Virus record (IMG/VR): IMGVR_UViG_3300044712_000473
Location: 1 to 49,429 of that record
Source: a virus
DNA: 49,429 bases
Direction: 5' to 3' (one strand)
Each line of letters opens with the position of its first letter. Positions within the stretch are counted from its first letter, which is position 1. Position numbers and translations under genes: made by a program. Under the pieces are notes generated by a model. The model searched no databases, was not told the DNA's origin, and saw only the letters and a program-made list of their open reading frames with translations. Below, piece after piece: positions 13,253 through 23,834 of the stretch.

Positions 13253-16200
13253 TAAATCCTCCTCGCCCACTCTTCAATTAGTTGATCGTGTCGTTCCAAT
13301 TCAGCATACGCCTCGGCTCCAATACGATTCTTCAGGGACTCCTTTAGCTCTGGTGTCATCCACTTGGGAGAAAGCAACCGCTTGCCCATGAGACTCGACC
13401 TAACTTTGTCAGGCTCTCCCGCGCCAACTGCAGCTTTGAGTAGTACATCTAGCTGTTCGTTTGGCGCTCCGTTCTTGAGGGCAACATAAACAGAACGTAG
13501 CTTCTGACGTAGATTCTTTGTCTCATCTGACATGTCCCCAGTCACCTGGGTCCTGATCCCCTTGTCTGGAATCGTATCCCGCCAGCGGTAGTAGCCCTGA
13601 ATCCCACCATCAAGAAGCACGTTCTTTGGTTCTCCTAGCCCCAGAATCGCAAGGGTAGAAGCAGCTGGCCGAGCAGTCATGATTGGAACCTGCGTCTGCA
13701 TGTACTTGATCGACGCAGCAAGAGGAGTCATGTCCTTGTAGATCCCAGTCTTGGTGAAATAATCCTTGACATTGTAGAAGAACCCAAGCCCGTCAATCTT
13801 GCCCAAAGCCCGACGAGCAGAATCTCCCTCGTCAGTTCCGATCGAGAGCATGGCATCTACAGCACCGCCATTCATCCCCTGAAGGTAAAGCACACCAAGA
13901 GACCGGAGCTTGTCATCCTCAAGCTCACTGAAGAAGACAGAGTTTCCTTTCGCCCCCCCAGTCAAAAAATTCCGCAACCCGGCCGCAACCCCAGCGGAGG
14001 CGAGGGTACCAGCGAAGTTCTGCCCGAACAAAGCAGCAGCCGCAGTCCTGTCTTTCCAGCCACCAGTCTGTTTCGAGAACATCTGCTGTAGGAGAGTAAG
14101 CGAGGAGTTCATCTTCATCTGGACATAAGCATCAGCGAAGAAGAGCTTGTTCCAAAATGGATTGTTGGATGCCAGACTACGCTCGGCAGCAAAGGCACCT
14201 GCCCCATTAGTTACCCTGGCAAAGCTCGACCCGGCCATGTCCAAAAGCTTCTCTCGAACCCCAGCCTTGGCTGGAATCTTACCAGTCATGATCCCTACCT
14301 GGGCTTCATCAAACCCAAGAGCGCCAAGCCTAGCCTTGTCCAGCGTTCCAACCTTACCAGCCTGGACATCACCCACAAATATCTTGGCAGCCATGGCAGC
14401 AACCAACTCGTTTATCTCGTTCATTGGTCGGTTGCCGGTGTTGTGCAAAACAAAGTCAGAAACGATACGCCTAAATGAATCAGCCTGCCTTCCACTATCC
14501 GCCATCTTGTTCATGATGTCGTAAGTGAAGTATCCCTCACGAGCCAGGTCGATCCTTGCTTGCTCTGGATCTTTGGCTACTTCCTTAATAGCTTGCTTGT
14601 AGCGATTCCAACCAGCGTAGCTCAGGGTGTTGCCTAGAGTTTCGGGAATGTTCGGGACTGCAGAACGAGACAGCCTGAACGCACGAGATACACTCCAGGC
14701 AGCATCGAACCATTCCATTGCTCGGTAGGCTTTAGTCCCAACATCGGGCCGGTGCCTCTGCCCGAGTGCCGGCAAACCATTCATTGCCCGAACTAGGCTC
14801 TCGATCTCTTCTCTTGCCTCGTGGTTGCCCCCAGAAGCCAAGTCGATCATGGCCTTGAGACTCCATGGCTTGTCTTCCATGAGGGGCTGGTCGGTCATCC
14901 CAACCTTCGTATCCATGGTGTCCTGACCGAACTTGCTGATGAACCCAAGACGAAGAATGTGCTTCTCGGCAAACCTAGTCCAAAGAGTAAATGGATCACG
15001 GTCCATTAGATCAATAGATTCTTTACCTACCATGATCGAGTCAGGCATATTCTCGATCTCTCGCATGAACTCAGCCGAGACACCACGAGTTACGGCCTCG
15101 GACATGTTCTTGAAGTAGCCCTCGATCTCTGCCTCATTCTTGGCTGGGTTGGATTTCTTCAAAGCATCAATCAAAGCCTTGGCAGCAGGGGTTTTTGCAC
15201 CATGGGCAATCTCTTTGACCACATCGTAATAGCGATCATTGAATACCCTTGGAATCTTCATTGCCGTATTGGCTTTATAAGGAGTCCATGCGCCAGTTTC
15301 TGGGTCGTAGATCTTTAGGCCTACCTGCTCACAAAGAAGAGAGATCTTATTCCAAAGTCTCTGCTGAGACTGGACAGCATCGACCGCCTCTACCCCAATC
15401 TGCCCAGTACGCAAGAGTTCTTCTGCCGGAATAAACCCTTCAGCCAAAGCCTTCATTACTGTAATTGGGGCACCATCCCCAATCCTGATGAGCTTCCTGA
15501 GATCCTCGGCAGCCTTCTTGGATTCCTTGGTAGATCCGTTGATCCTAGTCTGAACATCACGAAGTTCTGGGTCGATATGACCACGGACCTTACGACTAGC
15601 GTAGGTTCCCTCAACACCACGAGAAGCGAATTGCTTGGCGTACTTGTTGTCGATCTGGGCCACTCGCTCAAGAAGAGTAGAGTAGAAATACCTACCGAGC
15701 TTTCTTCCCCGTTCGGCTAATCCGGGAACAAATCCAGTCTTCACATCCCAGAGATCCTTGAGACTATCTAGGAAGGGATGGCGCTCTTCGCCCAAGACTT
15801 CAACCAGGTCGGTTCCTTTTTCTTTCGGGCCACGGGAGGGGCCGCGTACCGTCTCAGGGAATTCAGGTACTGCTCCGGATCTTCCCCCATTTGCAGGCGT
15901 ACTTTCCGCACCCGGCGAGCCAGCACCCGTGGAGTCATTACCTGCTGGAGATCCCGTAGCCCCAGTTGCTCCTTCGCTGCCGACGCTTCCGGGTCCAGCG
16001 ATTCCAGGCCCACCCCCAATGCCAATGCCGCGAGCTGCATCTGGGTTATCCTGTGAATCATCGCGATCGGTCGTCCCTCGTCCAGCATCGTTAGCCTTCT
16101 CCTCAGAAATCTGTTTACCCAAAAAGTCCCGCTCGGCTCCACGCTCTTCCTGTAGGTTCCAAGCCGCCCGCAAAAAGTCTTGTCTGTCTTCTTTCCTTTG

Positions 16201-19200
16201 TGCCCCAAGCGGCTCATCTTTACTGTATCTCTCGTAGGCCTCCCTACATCTTTGTTTGTAATACTCAGATAAGCCAGCACCCCACTTCTTGGCTCTAGCA
16301 TTGAGCGACTCCTCTGTATATGGATTGGGAGTCAGACCAAACCCTTCCTCTAGCACAGTACGCATCGCCTCGAACTGATCGGCTCCGACTTCTGGCTTAA
16401 GGATGCTAGGGATATCTCGGAAGTAGTTCATCCGATCTTGAATGTTCTCAAAAATCTTGGCTGTAATTCCAAAGTTATCACCAAAAACCTTGAGTGCTTC
16501 TGGTCCCTTGTCATAAAGATATTTCTCTACAGTATAAGCAAACTTCTCCGCTTGGGCATGAGTAGGTTTCTCGCCAGGAGCTACACCCAAGAAAGAGAAC
16601 ACGGCATCACGATACGTCTGAGCCTTTGATGTTCTCGCAAGGAAGGTCAGATCGTCAAGGAATCCATGGGCGTGTTCGTGAATGAACGTAATGATATCGG
16701 GGGCCTTGCCTGTCTTGGAAAACAGAAGTACCCGACTAGCACCAGGCTCATAAAGAGACATACCCCGGATTCCGTTAGCCTGCCTTTGCGCTTGAACCGA
16801 GAAGAACTCTTCGTCTTCTGCCCGTAGCTTCGACAGATCTCTGCCTTCCAAGAGAGAGAGTCTGCCAGGCTTTAGACCAAGCAAAGAACCTTCTGGGTTA
16901 GAGGATTTGGTTCCAGCGTAGACTAGATCTCTTAGGAAGATCTTCTCCTCATCGCTATTCTCGTTAGCTTGCATCTCTCCAATGACACGCTCGCGAGCTT
17001 CCTTGAGATCCTCCAACTGCTCATCTGTGCGATATCCGTTTGACCCCTCTCTCGAATCAAACAACTCCTCGACTGATTTCTTTTCGGTGCCGGCCGTATT
17101 CCAAGCCTTAAGCGATTGTTCTTTACCAGAAGTAACTTCTTCTTCAGCACGAGCCTCGCGCTTCTCTTGTGCAATCTTCTCGGCAGTATTTCTTACACGC
17201 TCAGAAAACTCTCGATGTAGCCTGAGCTGCTCGCCAGCATGGTTGAAGATTCTAGAGAAGTAGAGCTTGAACGCTGGGTTGAAGTCGACAGCACCATGGA
17301 AGTATCTTTCGTAATACTGCGGGAGACTTTCACCAAAGAGAAGAGCAGAGGCTCTTGCTCTAGAATCCAGGAACTTGGTGATCATGGTGGCAGTCTTCTG
17401 CTGACGACCAGCCTCGGACCCAAACTTGCAAATGGAAAGAACACCCTGAAGAGCAGCATGTGCCCGTTCCTTGGGGCTCATGCTCTCAAGAGCTTCCATC
17501 TTTACTTCAAGAGGGATCGGCTGGTACTGGAGGAACTGAATAATTTCAGACCGGATCTGGCGAAGCATCGTCTCGCGAAGTTCCGCCATCTGGACCATCG
17601 ACCCAATGTGGCCCTTCTCGTCACTCTTCCCCTTGTCGATGGTCAGCTTGTATTTCTTGGATGCTGGATCGTAAACAACCCTGTACTTGATAGCATTCTG
17701 ATCGAAAGAGTTCAGACTATTGAGAAGAGATTCTTCTAGCCTCTTGTTGATCTCCAACATCCTAGTGATCTGGTGGGCGTCAGTAAACCTGTTGACGATA
17801 GAGTTCTCTCCAGCATGTTCCTGCTCAAGTTGACCTTTCTTCTCCGCCCACATCTCGGTAAAACCAGCAGCTCTGAAGTCCTCTTCGGTCAGATTGGCCG
17901 TCTTGATTGCGTCAGTAAGAAGAGCCTGACGCCTGAGCCTGGCGGCATTAGCCTTGAGTGCCCGCTTGGCTTTGGCAGCTTCGGGACCAGTTCCAGCAGC
18001 TAACTTATTCAGCTTGCCGATCTCTTTGCTTTCGAGCCTGGGATTGTCCGCGGCTTCGTGTTCTAAGGCTAGTTTGATTTTGTCGGAATGTGAATAGGTG
18101 GAAGCCAACCACTCAACTTCGCTCGTAACATTGATGCCGAGAGCTTGCGCCACCTTCTCTTCATCAATATCTACGCCACCACTTCGCTTGGCAGTTTCTA
18201 TCTCGCGCACAAGCTCAAGGTGCTGAAGCTCGCTCTTGCTTAGCGGGACAACCCTCTGGTTGTAAGCCTTGTCTGCTCTAGTCTTGGCTTTTAGAAAGTC
18301 TCCAATCGGCCGACCAAGAAGGGTATCACTTTCGAGATTGAATGCCGTGAACCCACGATCTTCAACTACCTGTGCATATCTTTCTTTTGGTGGTAGATGA
18401 CCCCAGAGAAGATTAATAACCTCTGAAGCAAGGTCGTCTTGTGGTGATTTCCCACCAACTTTCAACTGAACCTTTTTGGCAATAGCGTAATTATAGATTC
18501 GGCTAGCAAGATCAAGGGCATCTTGTCGGTCAACAGCTTCATCATGTGGCATGGCGGCCTCTTTGCCGCCGCCGATCATCCTCTCAAAGACTTCATTTTC
18601 TTTTAGGTAGTTCTCTGCCCAGCCGAGTGTTCTCTTGTACGCAGCACCAACAACAGCAAGAACCTGGTTATCTTTCTTTGTACGATCGAGAAGTTGCCTT
18701 GCTGCATCTTCTCTTGTGTATCGCGGTTGGAGCAGTTTCACTTGAGCGCGGGCTTGATCAGGAGCCGATGCCTTGATTGCATCAATAAGTTCATCGGTTT
18801 TCGCACAAGCCAGATCAAGCTCTTCTGGTGTAGCCCCGGATTCTTCTAGAGCTTTCCGCCTTGCGTCCTGGGCTTTCTCTAGCTCATTCAGATCAGCTGC
18901 GAGTTTCTTAAGTGGATCGTATTCGGTCTTGAGAGCAGCGATCTTTGCCGAGACGTCCGCAACCGTACGCTCGTACTCAAGCTGAATCTTCTCGATCCTA
19001 GCTTCACAAGCCTTTGCCTCAGTATCGTACTTGGCTTTGGCTTCTGGGCCACCAGCATCAAAGAATCTACTGGCCACACGGAAGACAGGCTTGGATACTT
19101 TCTTTGCGTAGCGAGTTACTCCCTGCCAGACCGTCCTCGCCCCCTCTACTTTCTTGGCCTCTGCTTGGCGCACAGAGACAAGATGAGACTCGGAAGAGGT

Positions 19201-22200
19201 AATGGTCGTCTCGGGACTTACAGCGCTCTCATCGGCCATCCCAAGGTCAGTAGAGAAGTTATCCGCAAGGATCTGGGCTCGCTTGTCCCCATCCTTCGAC
19301 AGCTCCTTTAGATTCTTAACCTCTTGGTTGAAGGTCTTAGCCGCAAAGTTACCAAGATCCTCAATTGCATCCTCTAGAGTGGGATTGATTACTTTGGTTC
19401 TAGTCACCTCATCCAGAAGTTTCTTCTTGGACTTGGTGACTAGATTCGAAATCTCGCGAGCAGTCTTGGGGCGGTCGATCTCGCCAGAAGTCGCAGCAAA
19501 CGTATCCCTGAGTTTAGTATTGAAGTCAGTAAAGTGACGAGTGAAGATATCCCGGAGTGCGTCGTTTACCGGAAAGGTGGTTCCGGCAATCTCGGCGCTA
19601 GCCAGGATCTCGCTAGCATGACGACCCTGCCGAATTGAATAAGAACGATTAGTCTTGGCTACTTCTAGCCGCTCAGCTGGGGTTAGCTCAGTTGGCGTCT
19701 TTTTCTCAATTGGTTTGGGTTGCTCAGCTGGAATTATGGGATTTAGTCTAACTGGTTCGGGAATTGGTTCTGTCTGAATTGGTTCTGCCGCCTTCACCTG
19801 TCCACGCTTGAGGCGACCGTAAAGAGAATCAGGCTGTTCTAGGCTGGACTGATCAGGCAATCCCCCTGCACCATAATCATTCCAATCCGAGTGGCCGCGT
19901 TCCCTTAAAAGCTCCCTAAATACTTCTCCGGCTCGTTCGATGTCGGATTGTTTGCCGGCATTCTTATGAACCAGTTCAACATATTCCTTGGCATCCTTCT
20001 TCTCTGATGATTCTTCAGGTGTCAGTTGACGGGTCTTTTCAATTTCCGCTAAACGATTTAGCGTGGCCTTGTCCGCTTCATAATCCCAGTCGGGTTCTTC
20101 ACCGTCACCACCATCCTCTGCGCCGCTCTTTCTCAGCCCATACTCTGGATCAGCCTTATCCAAAAGATCCTTGTATGAGATGCCATGTTTCTTGATCAAC
20201 GCAGCAAGTTCCGCTTCTCTTGGGTCTGCATTGGCGACGCGAGGCTTTTCTACAGGCGCCTTCTTCTCTAGTTTGGCAGTTACTTCTTTCGCCTTGGCCT
20301 TAGCAGTTTCCTCTTGCGCCTTTTCTTTTATGCGGCCAATGATCAGCTTCACCATGTTCGCCCGAATAGTATTGTTCTGGAATGCCTTATCGCGTTTGAG
20401 GGTGTCGTCTACATACTTCTCGGTTACTTCCCCTAGACGCTCTGGGGGAATTTTTCCGAACTGGGAAAGAATCCCTTTAACATGATCCGTCAAACGCTGG
20501 CGCTCTTCTGGAGTATCACCAATATTTGACCATGCCGATGTATTCTCTGGGGTTACGACAATATCTTTCCAGCTGGCAATAGCTGGTTTCTTTGGTGGAA
20601 GTGGTACTTCCCCACCAGAATCAAACGCTACCTTTTGCCCAATGTTCGGGGGAACAGGAGCTTGTTCTAATCCAACTGGTCGCTTGGGAGCTTGTGGCGG
20701 AACAGCCTCTTCTTCCATCCCACCAAACTGCTGTCTACCCATGTCATGAGGAGGTTCTGCTTCCTCAACACCAGGAAGAGCGGGAGGCTTCTCGACCAGT
20801 CCTCTGTTCTTCTTGAACGAATCTACCGCATCTTGGGCAGTAGTCCTCATCTTTGTAAAGACTTCCTGATATGCCATTGGAGAAGAATCTTCCGGCTTTA
20901 CCTTGATAGCTTCGATCTTCTTGGCAGCTTCAGGAGCAAGTAATTTCCACTCATCAACCATGTCCGCAAAGTCGGCAGGAGACATGGAAGACTTAGCATC
21001 AATAATAACCGCCTTGCCGTTCTGGGCATCCTGGACTTGTTGCTGTTCCCTGGTCTTCTTGATGGAGTCTCTGCTTAGGTCGTCCTGCTGAGGAGTGGCG
21101 AGAGAAGCCTGTAGTGCTTCGGTCTCAGCAGCTAACTTGGCCGCCTTGAGAGCAACAAAATTATCCTTAGCAGCCTTACGGTCAGCGGCGATCTTCTGTT
21201 GTTCTGCCGCATCTAGCGTTTTGATTCTTTCGTTCTCTAGTGTAATGGTTTCCCTGACACTCTTCATCACGCTAGAAGTAAGCAGATCAGCTTCTGGCTT
21301 GGCGAACTTAGATGCTTGCGCTACCTCTTGCGCCATCTGATAACCAGCTTCGGCCATGACAGAAGGATCACCACCAGAAACCTTGGCCGCCTCACCAGCA
21401 ATCTTCTGGGCAGTCTTTTGGATCTGAGCTTTCACACCGGCTTGTTGTACTGGTGCATACGCTCGATTGACTACCTCTCCGCCAATCGCCATCCCAAGCC
21501 CACGACCAGCAGCACCAGCCAGTTCTTGAGGGTACTGCTCGCTAAGGTACTTGCCCCAGTCTGCATCCCCTGGCTTGGCGGCTTCCCTAATCGGACCAGT
21601 TACAGCTTGCTCGGCAATTGGCCAACCAGCCATTGCCCCAGCCCGAACACCAAGCCCCTTGAGAGGATTCATTTCCTTGGTGAATTCCCCAACCCCATGA
21701 AAGACTTTCCCCATCCCATAGCCACCACCAAACGCAAGACCAGTTTCAAGAGGAGAGATCTCCCCAGTCCCACCCCTTTGTTCTAGCGCACTCTGGCCCG
21801 CCATGACGGCACCAAGGGCAGCAGGGCCGAGCCCCCCCATGAGAGGAAGCATGGCAACCTGAGTCGGGTCTACAGCCATTCCCATCGCAGTCTCGGCAAC
21901 ATTACCAGCGAGGCCACCGATTCCCGCCTTACTTAGCTCCTCTACCTGCTTCTGCTTGGAAGGAAGCCCGTACTTCTGCCAGTCTTGCTGAATACTCTTG
22001 GGCATCAGGCCAGCGACTAGATTGGTAGAAGTCTCCCCGCCCCGCTCGGCAGCAGCAAGGAAGTTATTCCAAAGAGAACCATCAGGAGCAGGACCAGAGA
22101 CGATCCCGTTTCCTGCTACATCCTCTTCGTAAGGAGCATCAATCTGAGTCTGCCCCATCCCGCGAGCCTGGTTCTCCCGAGCTTGTAGACCAGCAGTAGG

Positions 22201-22338
22201 GCCGCCCTTGAGTGCAGCTACTACTAAATCTCCCTCGTCAGTACCACGATTCTCCCAGGCCCATTCGGCAAGAGCGAGCTTGTTAGCTCTAGATGGATCT
22301 TCCCTATACCGCTTGAGTAGCTCATAGCCACTAGCCAT
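13252..22338 (-). CDS. Giant polyvalent/ejection-type virion protein, 3028 aa, with HEHAH metallopeptidase motif
   Basis: Largest gene, nearly one fifth of the genome. It starts with ATG overlapping the previous stop. Features: a Gly/Ala-rich membrane-active-looking segment around residues 150-250, long charged coiled-coil sections, the zinc-metallopeptidase motif H1887-E-H-A-H1891 (plus-strand 16666-16680) in IITFIHEHAHGFLDDL, a disordered Gly/Ser/Pro linker at about 2083-2166, and a C-terminal ~860 residues resembling large-polyvalent-protein (LPD38-like) ends. Such proteins are carried in the capsid and ejected with DNA. It has no recognised RNA polymerase motifs. Its position after three other ejection-type genes supports an internal virion role, which is inference. 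Confidence 0.75.
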   Translation of the reverse strand: MASGYELLKRYREDPSRANKLALAEWAWENRGTDEGDLVVAALKGGPTAGLQARENQARGMGQTQIDAPYEEDVAGNGIVSGPAPDGSLWNNFLAAAERGGETSTNLVAGLMPKSIQQDWQKYGLPSKQKQVEELSKAGIGGLAGNVAETAMGMAVDPTQVAMLPLMGGLGPAALGAVMAGQSALEQRGGTGEISPLETGLAFGGGYGMGKVFHGVGEFTKEMNPLKGLGVRAGAMAGWPIAEQAVTGPIREAAKPGDADWGKYLSEQYPQELAGAAGRGLGMAIGGEVVNRAYAPVQQAGVKAQIQKTAQKIAGEAAKVSGGDPSVMAEAGYQMAQEVAQASKFAKPEADLLTSSVMKSVRETITLENERIKTLDAAEQQKIAADRKAAKDNFVALKAAKLAAETEALQASLATPQQDDLSRDSIKKTREQQQVQDAQNGKAVIIDAKSSMSPADFADMVDEWKLLAPEAAKKIEAIKVKPEDSSPMAYQEVFTKMRTTAQDAVDSFKKNRGLVEKPPALPGVEEAEPPHDMGRQQFGGMEEEAVPPQAPKRPVGLEQAPVPPNIGQKVAFDSGGEVPLPPKKPAIASWKDIVVTPENTSAWSNIGDTPEERQRLTDHVKGILSQFGKIPPERLGEVTEKYVDDTLKRDKAFQNNTIRANMVKLIIGRIKEKAQEETAKAKAKEVTAKLEKKAPVEKPRVANADPREAELAALIKKHGISYKDLLDKADPEYGLRKSGAEDGGDGEEPDWDYEADKATLNRLAEIEKTRQLTPEESSEKKDAKEYVELVHKNAGKQSDIERAGEVFRELLRERGHSDWNDYGAGGLPDQSSLEQPDSLYGRLKRGQVKAAEPIQTEPIPEPVRLNPIIPAEQPKPIEKKTPTELTPAERLEVAKTNRSYSIRQGRHASEILASAEIAGTTFPVNDALRDIFTRHFTDFNTKLRDTFAATSGEIDRPKTAREISNLVTKSKKKLLDEVTRTKVINPTLEDAIEDLGNFAAKTFNQEVKNLKELSKDGDKRAQILADNFSTDLGMADESAVSPETTITSSESHLVSVRQAEAKKVEGARTVWQGVTRYAKKVSKPVFRVASRFFDAGGPEAKAKYDTEAKACEARIEKIQLEYERTVADVSAKIAALKTEYDPLKKLAADLNELEKAQDARRKALEESGATPEELDLACAKTDELIDAIKASAPDQARAQVKLLQPRYTREDAARQLLDRTKKDNQVLAVVGAAYKRTLGWAENYLKENEVFERMIGGGKEAAMPHDEAVDRQDALDLASRIYNYAIAKKVQLKVGGKSPQDDLASEVINLLWGHLPPKERYAQVVEDRGFTAFNLESDTLLGRPIGDFLKAKTRADKAYNQRVVPLSKSELQHLELVREIETAKRSGGVDIDEEKVAQALGINVTSEVEWLASTYSHSDKIKLALEHEAADNPRLESKEIGKLNKLAAGTGPEAAKAKRALKANAARLRRQALLTDAIKTANLTEEDFRAAGFTEMWAEKKGQLEQEHAGENSIVNRFTDAHQITRMLEINKRLEESLLNSLNSFDQNAIKYRVVYDPASKKYKLTIDKGKSDEKGHIGSMVQMAELRETMLRQIRSEIIQFLQYQPIPLEVKMEALESMSPKERAHAALQGVLSICKFGSEAGRQQKTATMITKFLDSRARASALLFGESLPQYYERYFHGAVDFNPAFKLYFSRIFNHAGEQLRLHREFSERVRNTAEKIAQEKREARAEEEVTSGKEQSLKAWNTAGTEKKSVEELFDSREGSNGYRTDEQLEDLKEARERVIGEMQANENSDEEKIFLRDLVYAGTKSSNPEGSLLGLKPGRLSLLEGRDLSKLRAEDEEFFSVQAQRQANGIRGMSLYEPGASRVLLFSKTGKAPDIITFIHEHAHGFLDDLTFLARTSKAQTYRDAVFSFLGVAPGEKPTHAQAEKFAYTVEKYLYDKGPEALKVFGDNFGITAKIFENIQDRMNYFRDIPSILKPEVGADQFEAMRTVLEEGFGLTPNPYTEESLNARAKKWGAGLSEYYKQRCREAYERYSKDEPLGAQRKEDRQDFLRAAWNLQEERGAERDFLGKQISEEKANDAGRGTTDRDDSQDNPDAARGIGIGGGPGIAGPGSVGSEGATGATGSPAGNDSTGAGSPGAESTPANGGRSGAVPEFPETVRGPSRGPKEKGTDLVEVLGEERHPFLDSLKDLWDVKTGFVPGLAERGRKLGRYFYSTLLERVAQIDNKYAKQFASRGVEGTYASRKVRGHIDPELRDVQTRINGSTKESKKAAEDLRKLIRIGDGAPITVMKALAEGFIPAEELLRTGQIGVEAVDAVQSQQRLWNKISLLCEQVGLKIYDPETGAWTPYKANTAMKIPRVFNDRYYDVVKEIAHGAKTPAAKALIDALKKSNPAKNEAEIEGYFKNMSEAVTRGVSAEFMREIENMPDSIMVGKESIDLMDRDPFTLWTRFAEKHILRLGFISKFGQDTMDTKVGMTDQPLMEDKPWSLKAMIDLASGGNHEAREEIESLVRAMNGLPALGQRHRPDVGTKAYRAMEWFDAAWSVSRAFRLSRSAVPNIPETLGNTLSYAGWNRYKQAIKEVAKDPEQARIDLAREGYFTYDIMNKMADSGRQADSFRRIVSDFVLHNTGNRPMNEINELVAAMAAKIFVGDVQAGKVGTLDKARLGALGFDEAQVGIMTGKIPAKAGVREKLLDMAGSSFARVTNGAGAFAAERSLASNNPFWNKLFFADAYVQMKMNSSLTLLQQMFSKQTGGWKDRTAAAALFGQNFAGTLASAGVAAGLRNFLTGGAKGNSVFFSELEDDKLRSLGVLYLQGMNGGAVDAMLSIGTDEGDSARRALGKIDGLGFFYNVKDYFTKTGIYKDMTPLAASIKYMQTQVPIMTARPAASTLAILGLGEPKNVLLDGGIQGYYRWRDTIPDKGIRTQVTGDMSDETKNLRQKLRSVYVALKNGAPNEQLDVLLKAAVGAGEPDKVRSSLMGKRLLSPKWMTPELKESLKNRIGAEAYAELERHDQLIEEWARRI

Positions 22339-23834
22339 TAAGCGTTCCTTCTTTTCCTAATCTTGTCGTAAAGAATTCGTGCCTCTTCTTTTGATAATTC
22401 CGGAATGTGGCGTTCGCTTCTTGCGTCGTTCTCTCTATCCATCCAAAGATAAAACTTTGCGAAATCGAACATGTCGATATCTTTGCCAATTCCCAATTTG
22501 TCGTAGGCTTCATTGGCGATATCGTCACCACTTGGACCCGATGTTGCATTCTTGGCAGCCAATTGCAGACCAGAACCAATCGCGCCTGGAGCTTGTCTGG
22601 CATTTCTACCAGCTTGTGCTAATCCGCTTCCAACCGAACTTGGAATATCACCCATATTCGTGCCAGCAGTCTCTAAACCACCAAGAATTTTACCTGGAAT
22701 GGCGTTAGCGTTTTCACTAATTAAATCAGTATTTGATGGGATTGGATCAACTTCAGCTATCGAGGTATCCGCGTACTTCTCAACCTTTTGTGGTTTATAT
22801 ACCGGAGAAGGATTTGTTACAAAATCCGACTGTGAAGATGCTGGAGCAGTGGTTGACGTACCAGTAGACCCAGAAGCATCTACTCTTGGTGCAAATGGAA
22901 GCGAACCACCTGGAGCACCAGGCGTCTCCGCATCTCCACCAAGTCCGAACTGCTCAAAGAACTTCTGTTTAGCGTTGGGATCAAGAAGATCCTCAACAGC
23001 TCTGGCTGCCGCGTCAATTGCTCGTCTGTTTTCTGCCAAGTCATTGTTGATAAGTGTGAGGTTAGCATCTTTGTCGTACTTGTGACCCTGGATCATCTTT
23101 CTTTCTTCAAGAAGAGAGTTGATTCGCTCTTTCGCTACATCTACTCGAACCTGCTGGTCAGGCGGGAGTTTCTTGTTCCCTCTTGTGCGAAGGCCACCAG
23201 TCCCAGTTGTACCAGTGCCGCTTGGGTCGTAGTCGCCATAATGCATTCCAGCAATCTTTAGTTGAGTTTTGTGGTCAGAGTCAGCAAGACCCTTCCTAAA
23301 GGCCCGTTCCTCGCGAGTTTCGGCTTCCTTCTGGGCGACCTCTTCATGATGGCGTTGCTCTGTTTCATCAATATTGGTAATGTTTTCCCAAGTAGCACGA
23401 TCCATCGCATTCCCATGCGCCTTGTACCACGCAGGGTTTAGTTTGGCCTTAAATCCTTCTGTGTCGGAAGTAATCTTTGGATTATCGCCAGGATTGTAAA
23501 CTGGAATTCCGCCAAAAACTCCAGCGATGTTTGGGGAATACTCTGGCTGTTGCGCCATCGCAGTCATTACAGAAGCGACAGTATCGTCGGCTTCCTTCTT
23601 CTTGTTGTATTCATCAGACTGACGATTGAAGATCGTTGCGTTTCGCTCGTCGGCAATCTTCTGCCGACCCAGTTCGGTATCGTACCGCTCTTGCTCTTTC
23701 TTTTCGTGAGCTAGGCGGATCTCTTCCGCTTTCTTCTTGTCTTGGTTGCGCTCGTAGCTCTGACTAAACATCTGCAGAGCCATGGCGATCGCATCGCCAA
23801 TGTTGTCTTTCTTGTGGTAGTAGACCTGTCCCAT
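22338..23834 (-). CDS. Probable internal virion/ejection protein, 498 aa
   Basis: The N-terminal ~100 residues are a highly charged helix (YERNQDKKKAEEIRLAHEKKEQ), the middle has more helix, and residues about 380-430 are Gly/Ala/Ser-rich and amphipathic (GGLETAGTNMGDIPSSVG). This mix of coiled coil and membrane-active glycine segments is typical of podovirus ejection proteins. Its gene overlaps the giant protein's start (TAATG), so the two are probably made together. Specific family not recognised. Confidence 0.6.
   Translation of the reverse strand: MGQVYYHKKDNIGDAIAMALQMFSQSYERNQDKKKAEEIRLAHEKKEQERYDTELGRQKIADERNATIFNRQSDEYNKKKEADDTVASVMTAMAQQPEYSPNIAGVFGGIPVYNPGDNPKITSDTEGFKAKLNPAWYKAHGNAMDRATWENITNIDETEQRHHEEVAQKEAETREERAFRKGLADSDHKTQLKIAGMHYGDYDPSGTGTTGTGGLRTRGNKKLPPDQQVRVDVAKERINSLLEERKMIQGHKYDKDANLTLINNDLAENRRAIDAAARAVEDLLDPNAKQKFFEQFGLGGDAETPGAPGGSLPFAPRVDASGSTGTSTTAPASSQSDFVTNPSPVYKPQKVEKYADTSIAEVDPIPSNTDLISENANAIPGKILGGLETAGTNMGDIPSSVGSGLAQAGRNARQAPGAIGSGLQLAAKNATSGPSGDDIANEAYDKLGIGKDIDMFDFAKFYLWMDRENDARSERHIPELSKEEARILYDKIRKRRNA

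Noticed and set aside
13252-22338. N4-type virion RNA polymerase within the giant protein
   Set aside because: No recognised T7-like polymerase motifs were seen in reading through the protein, only the HEHAH site and polyvalent-type regions.
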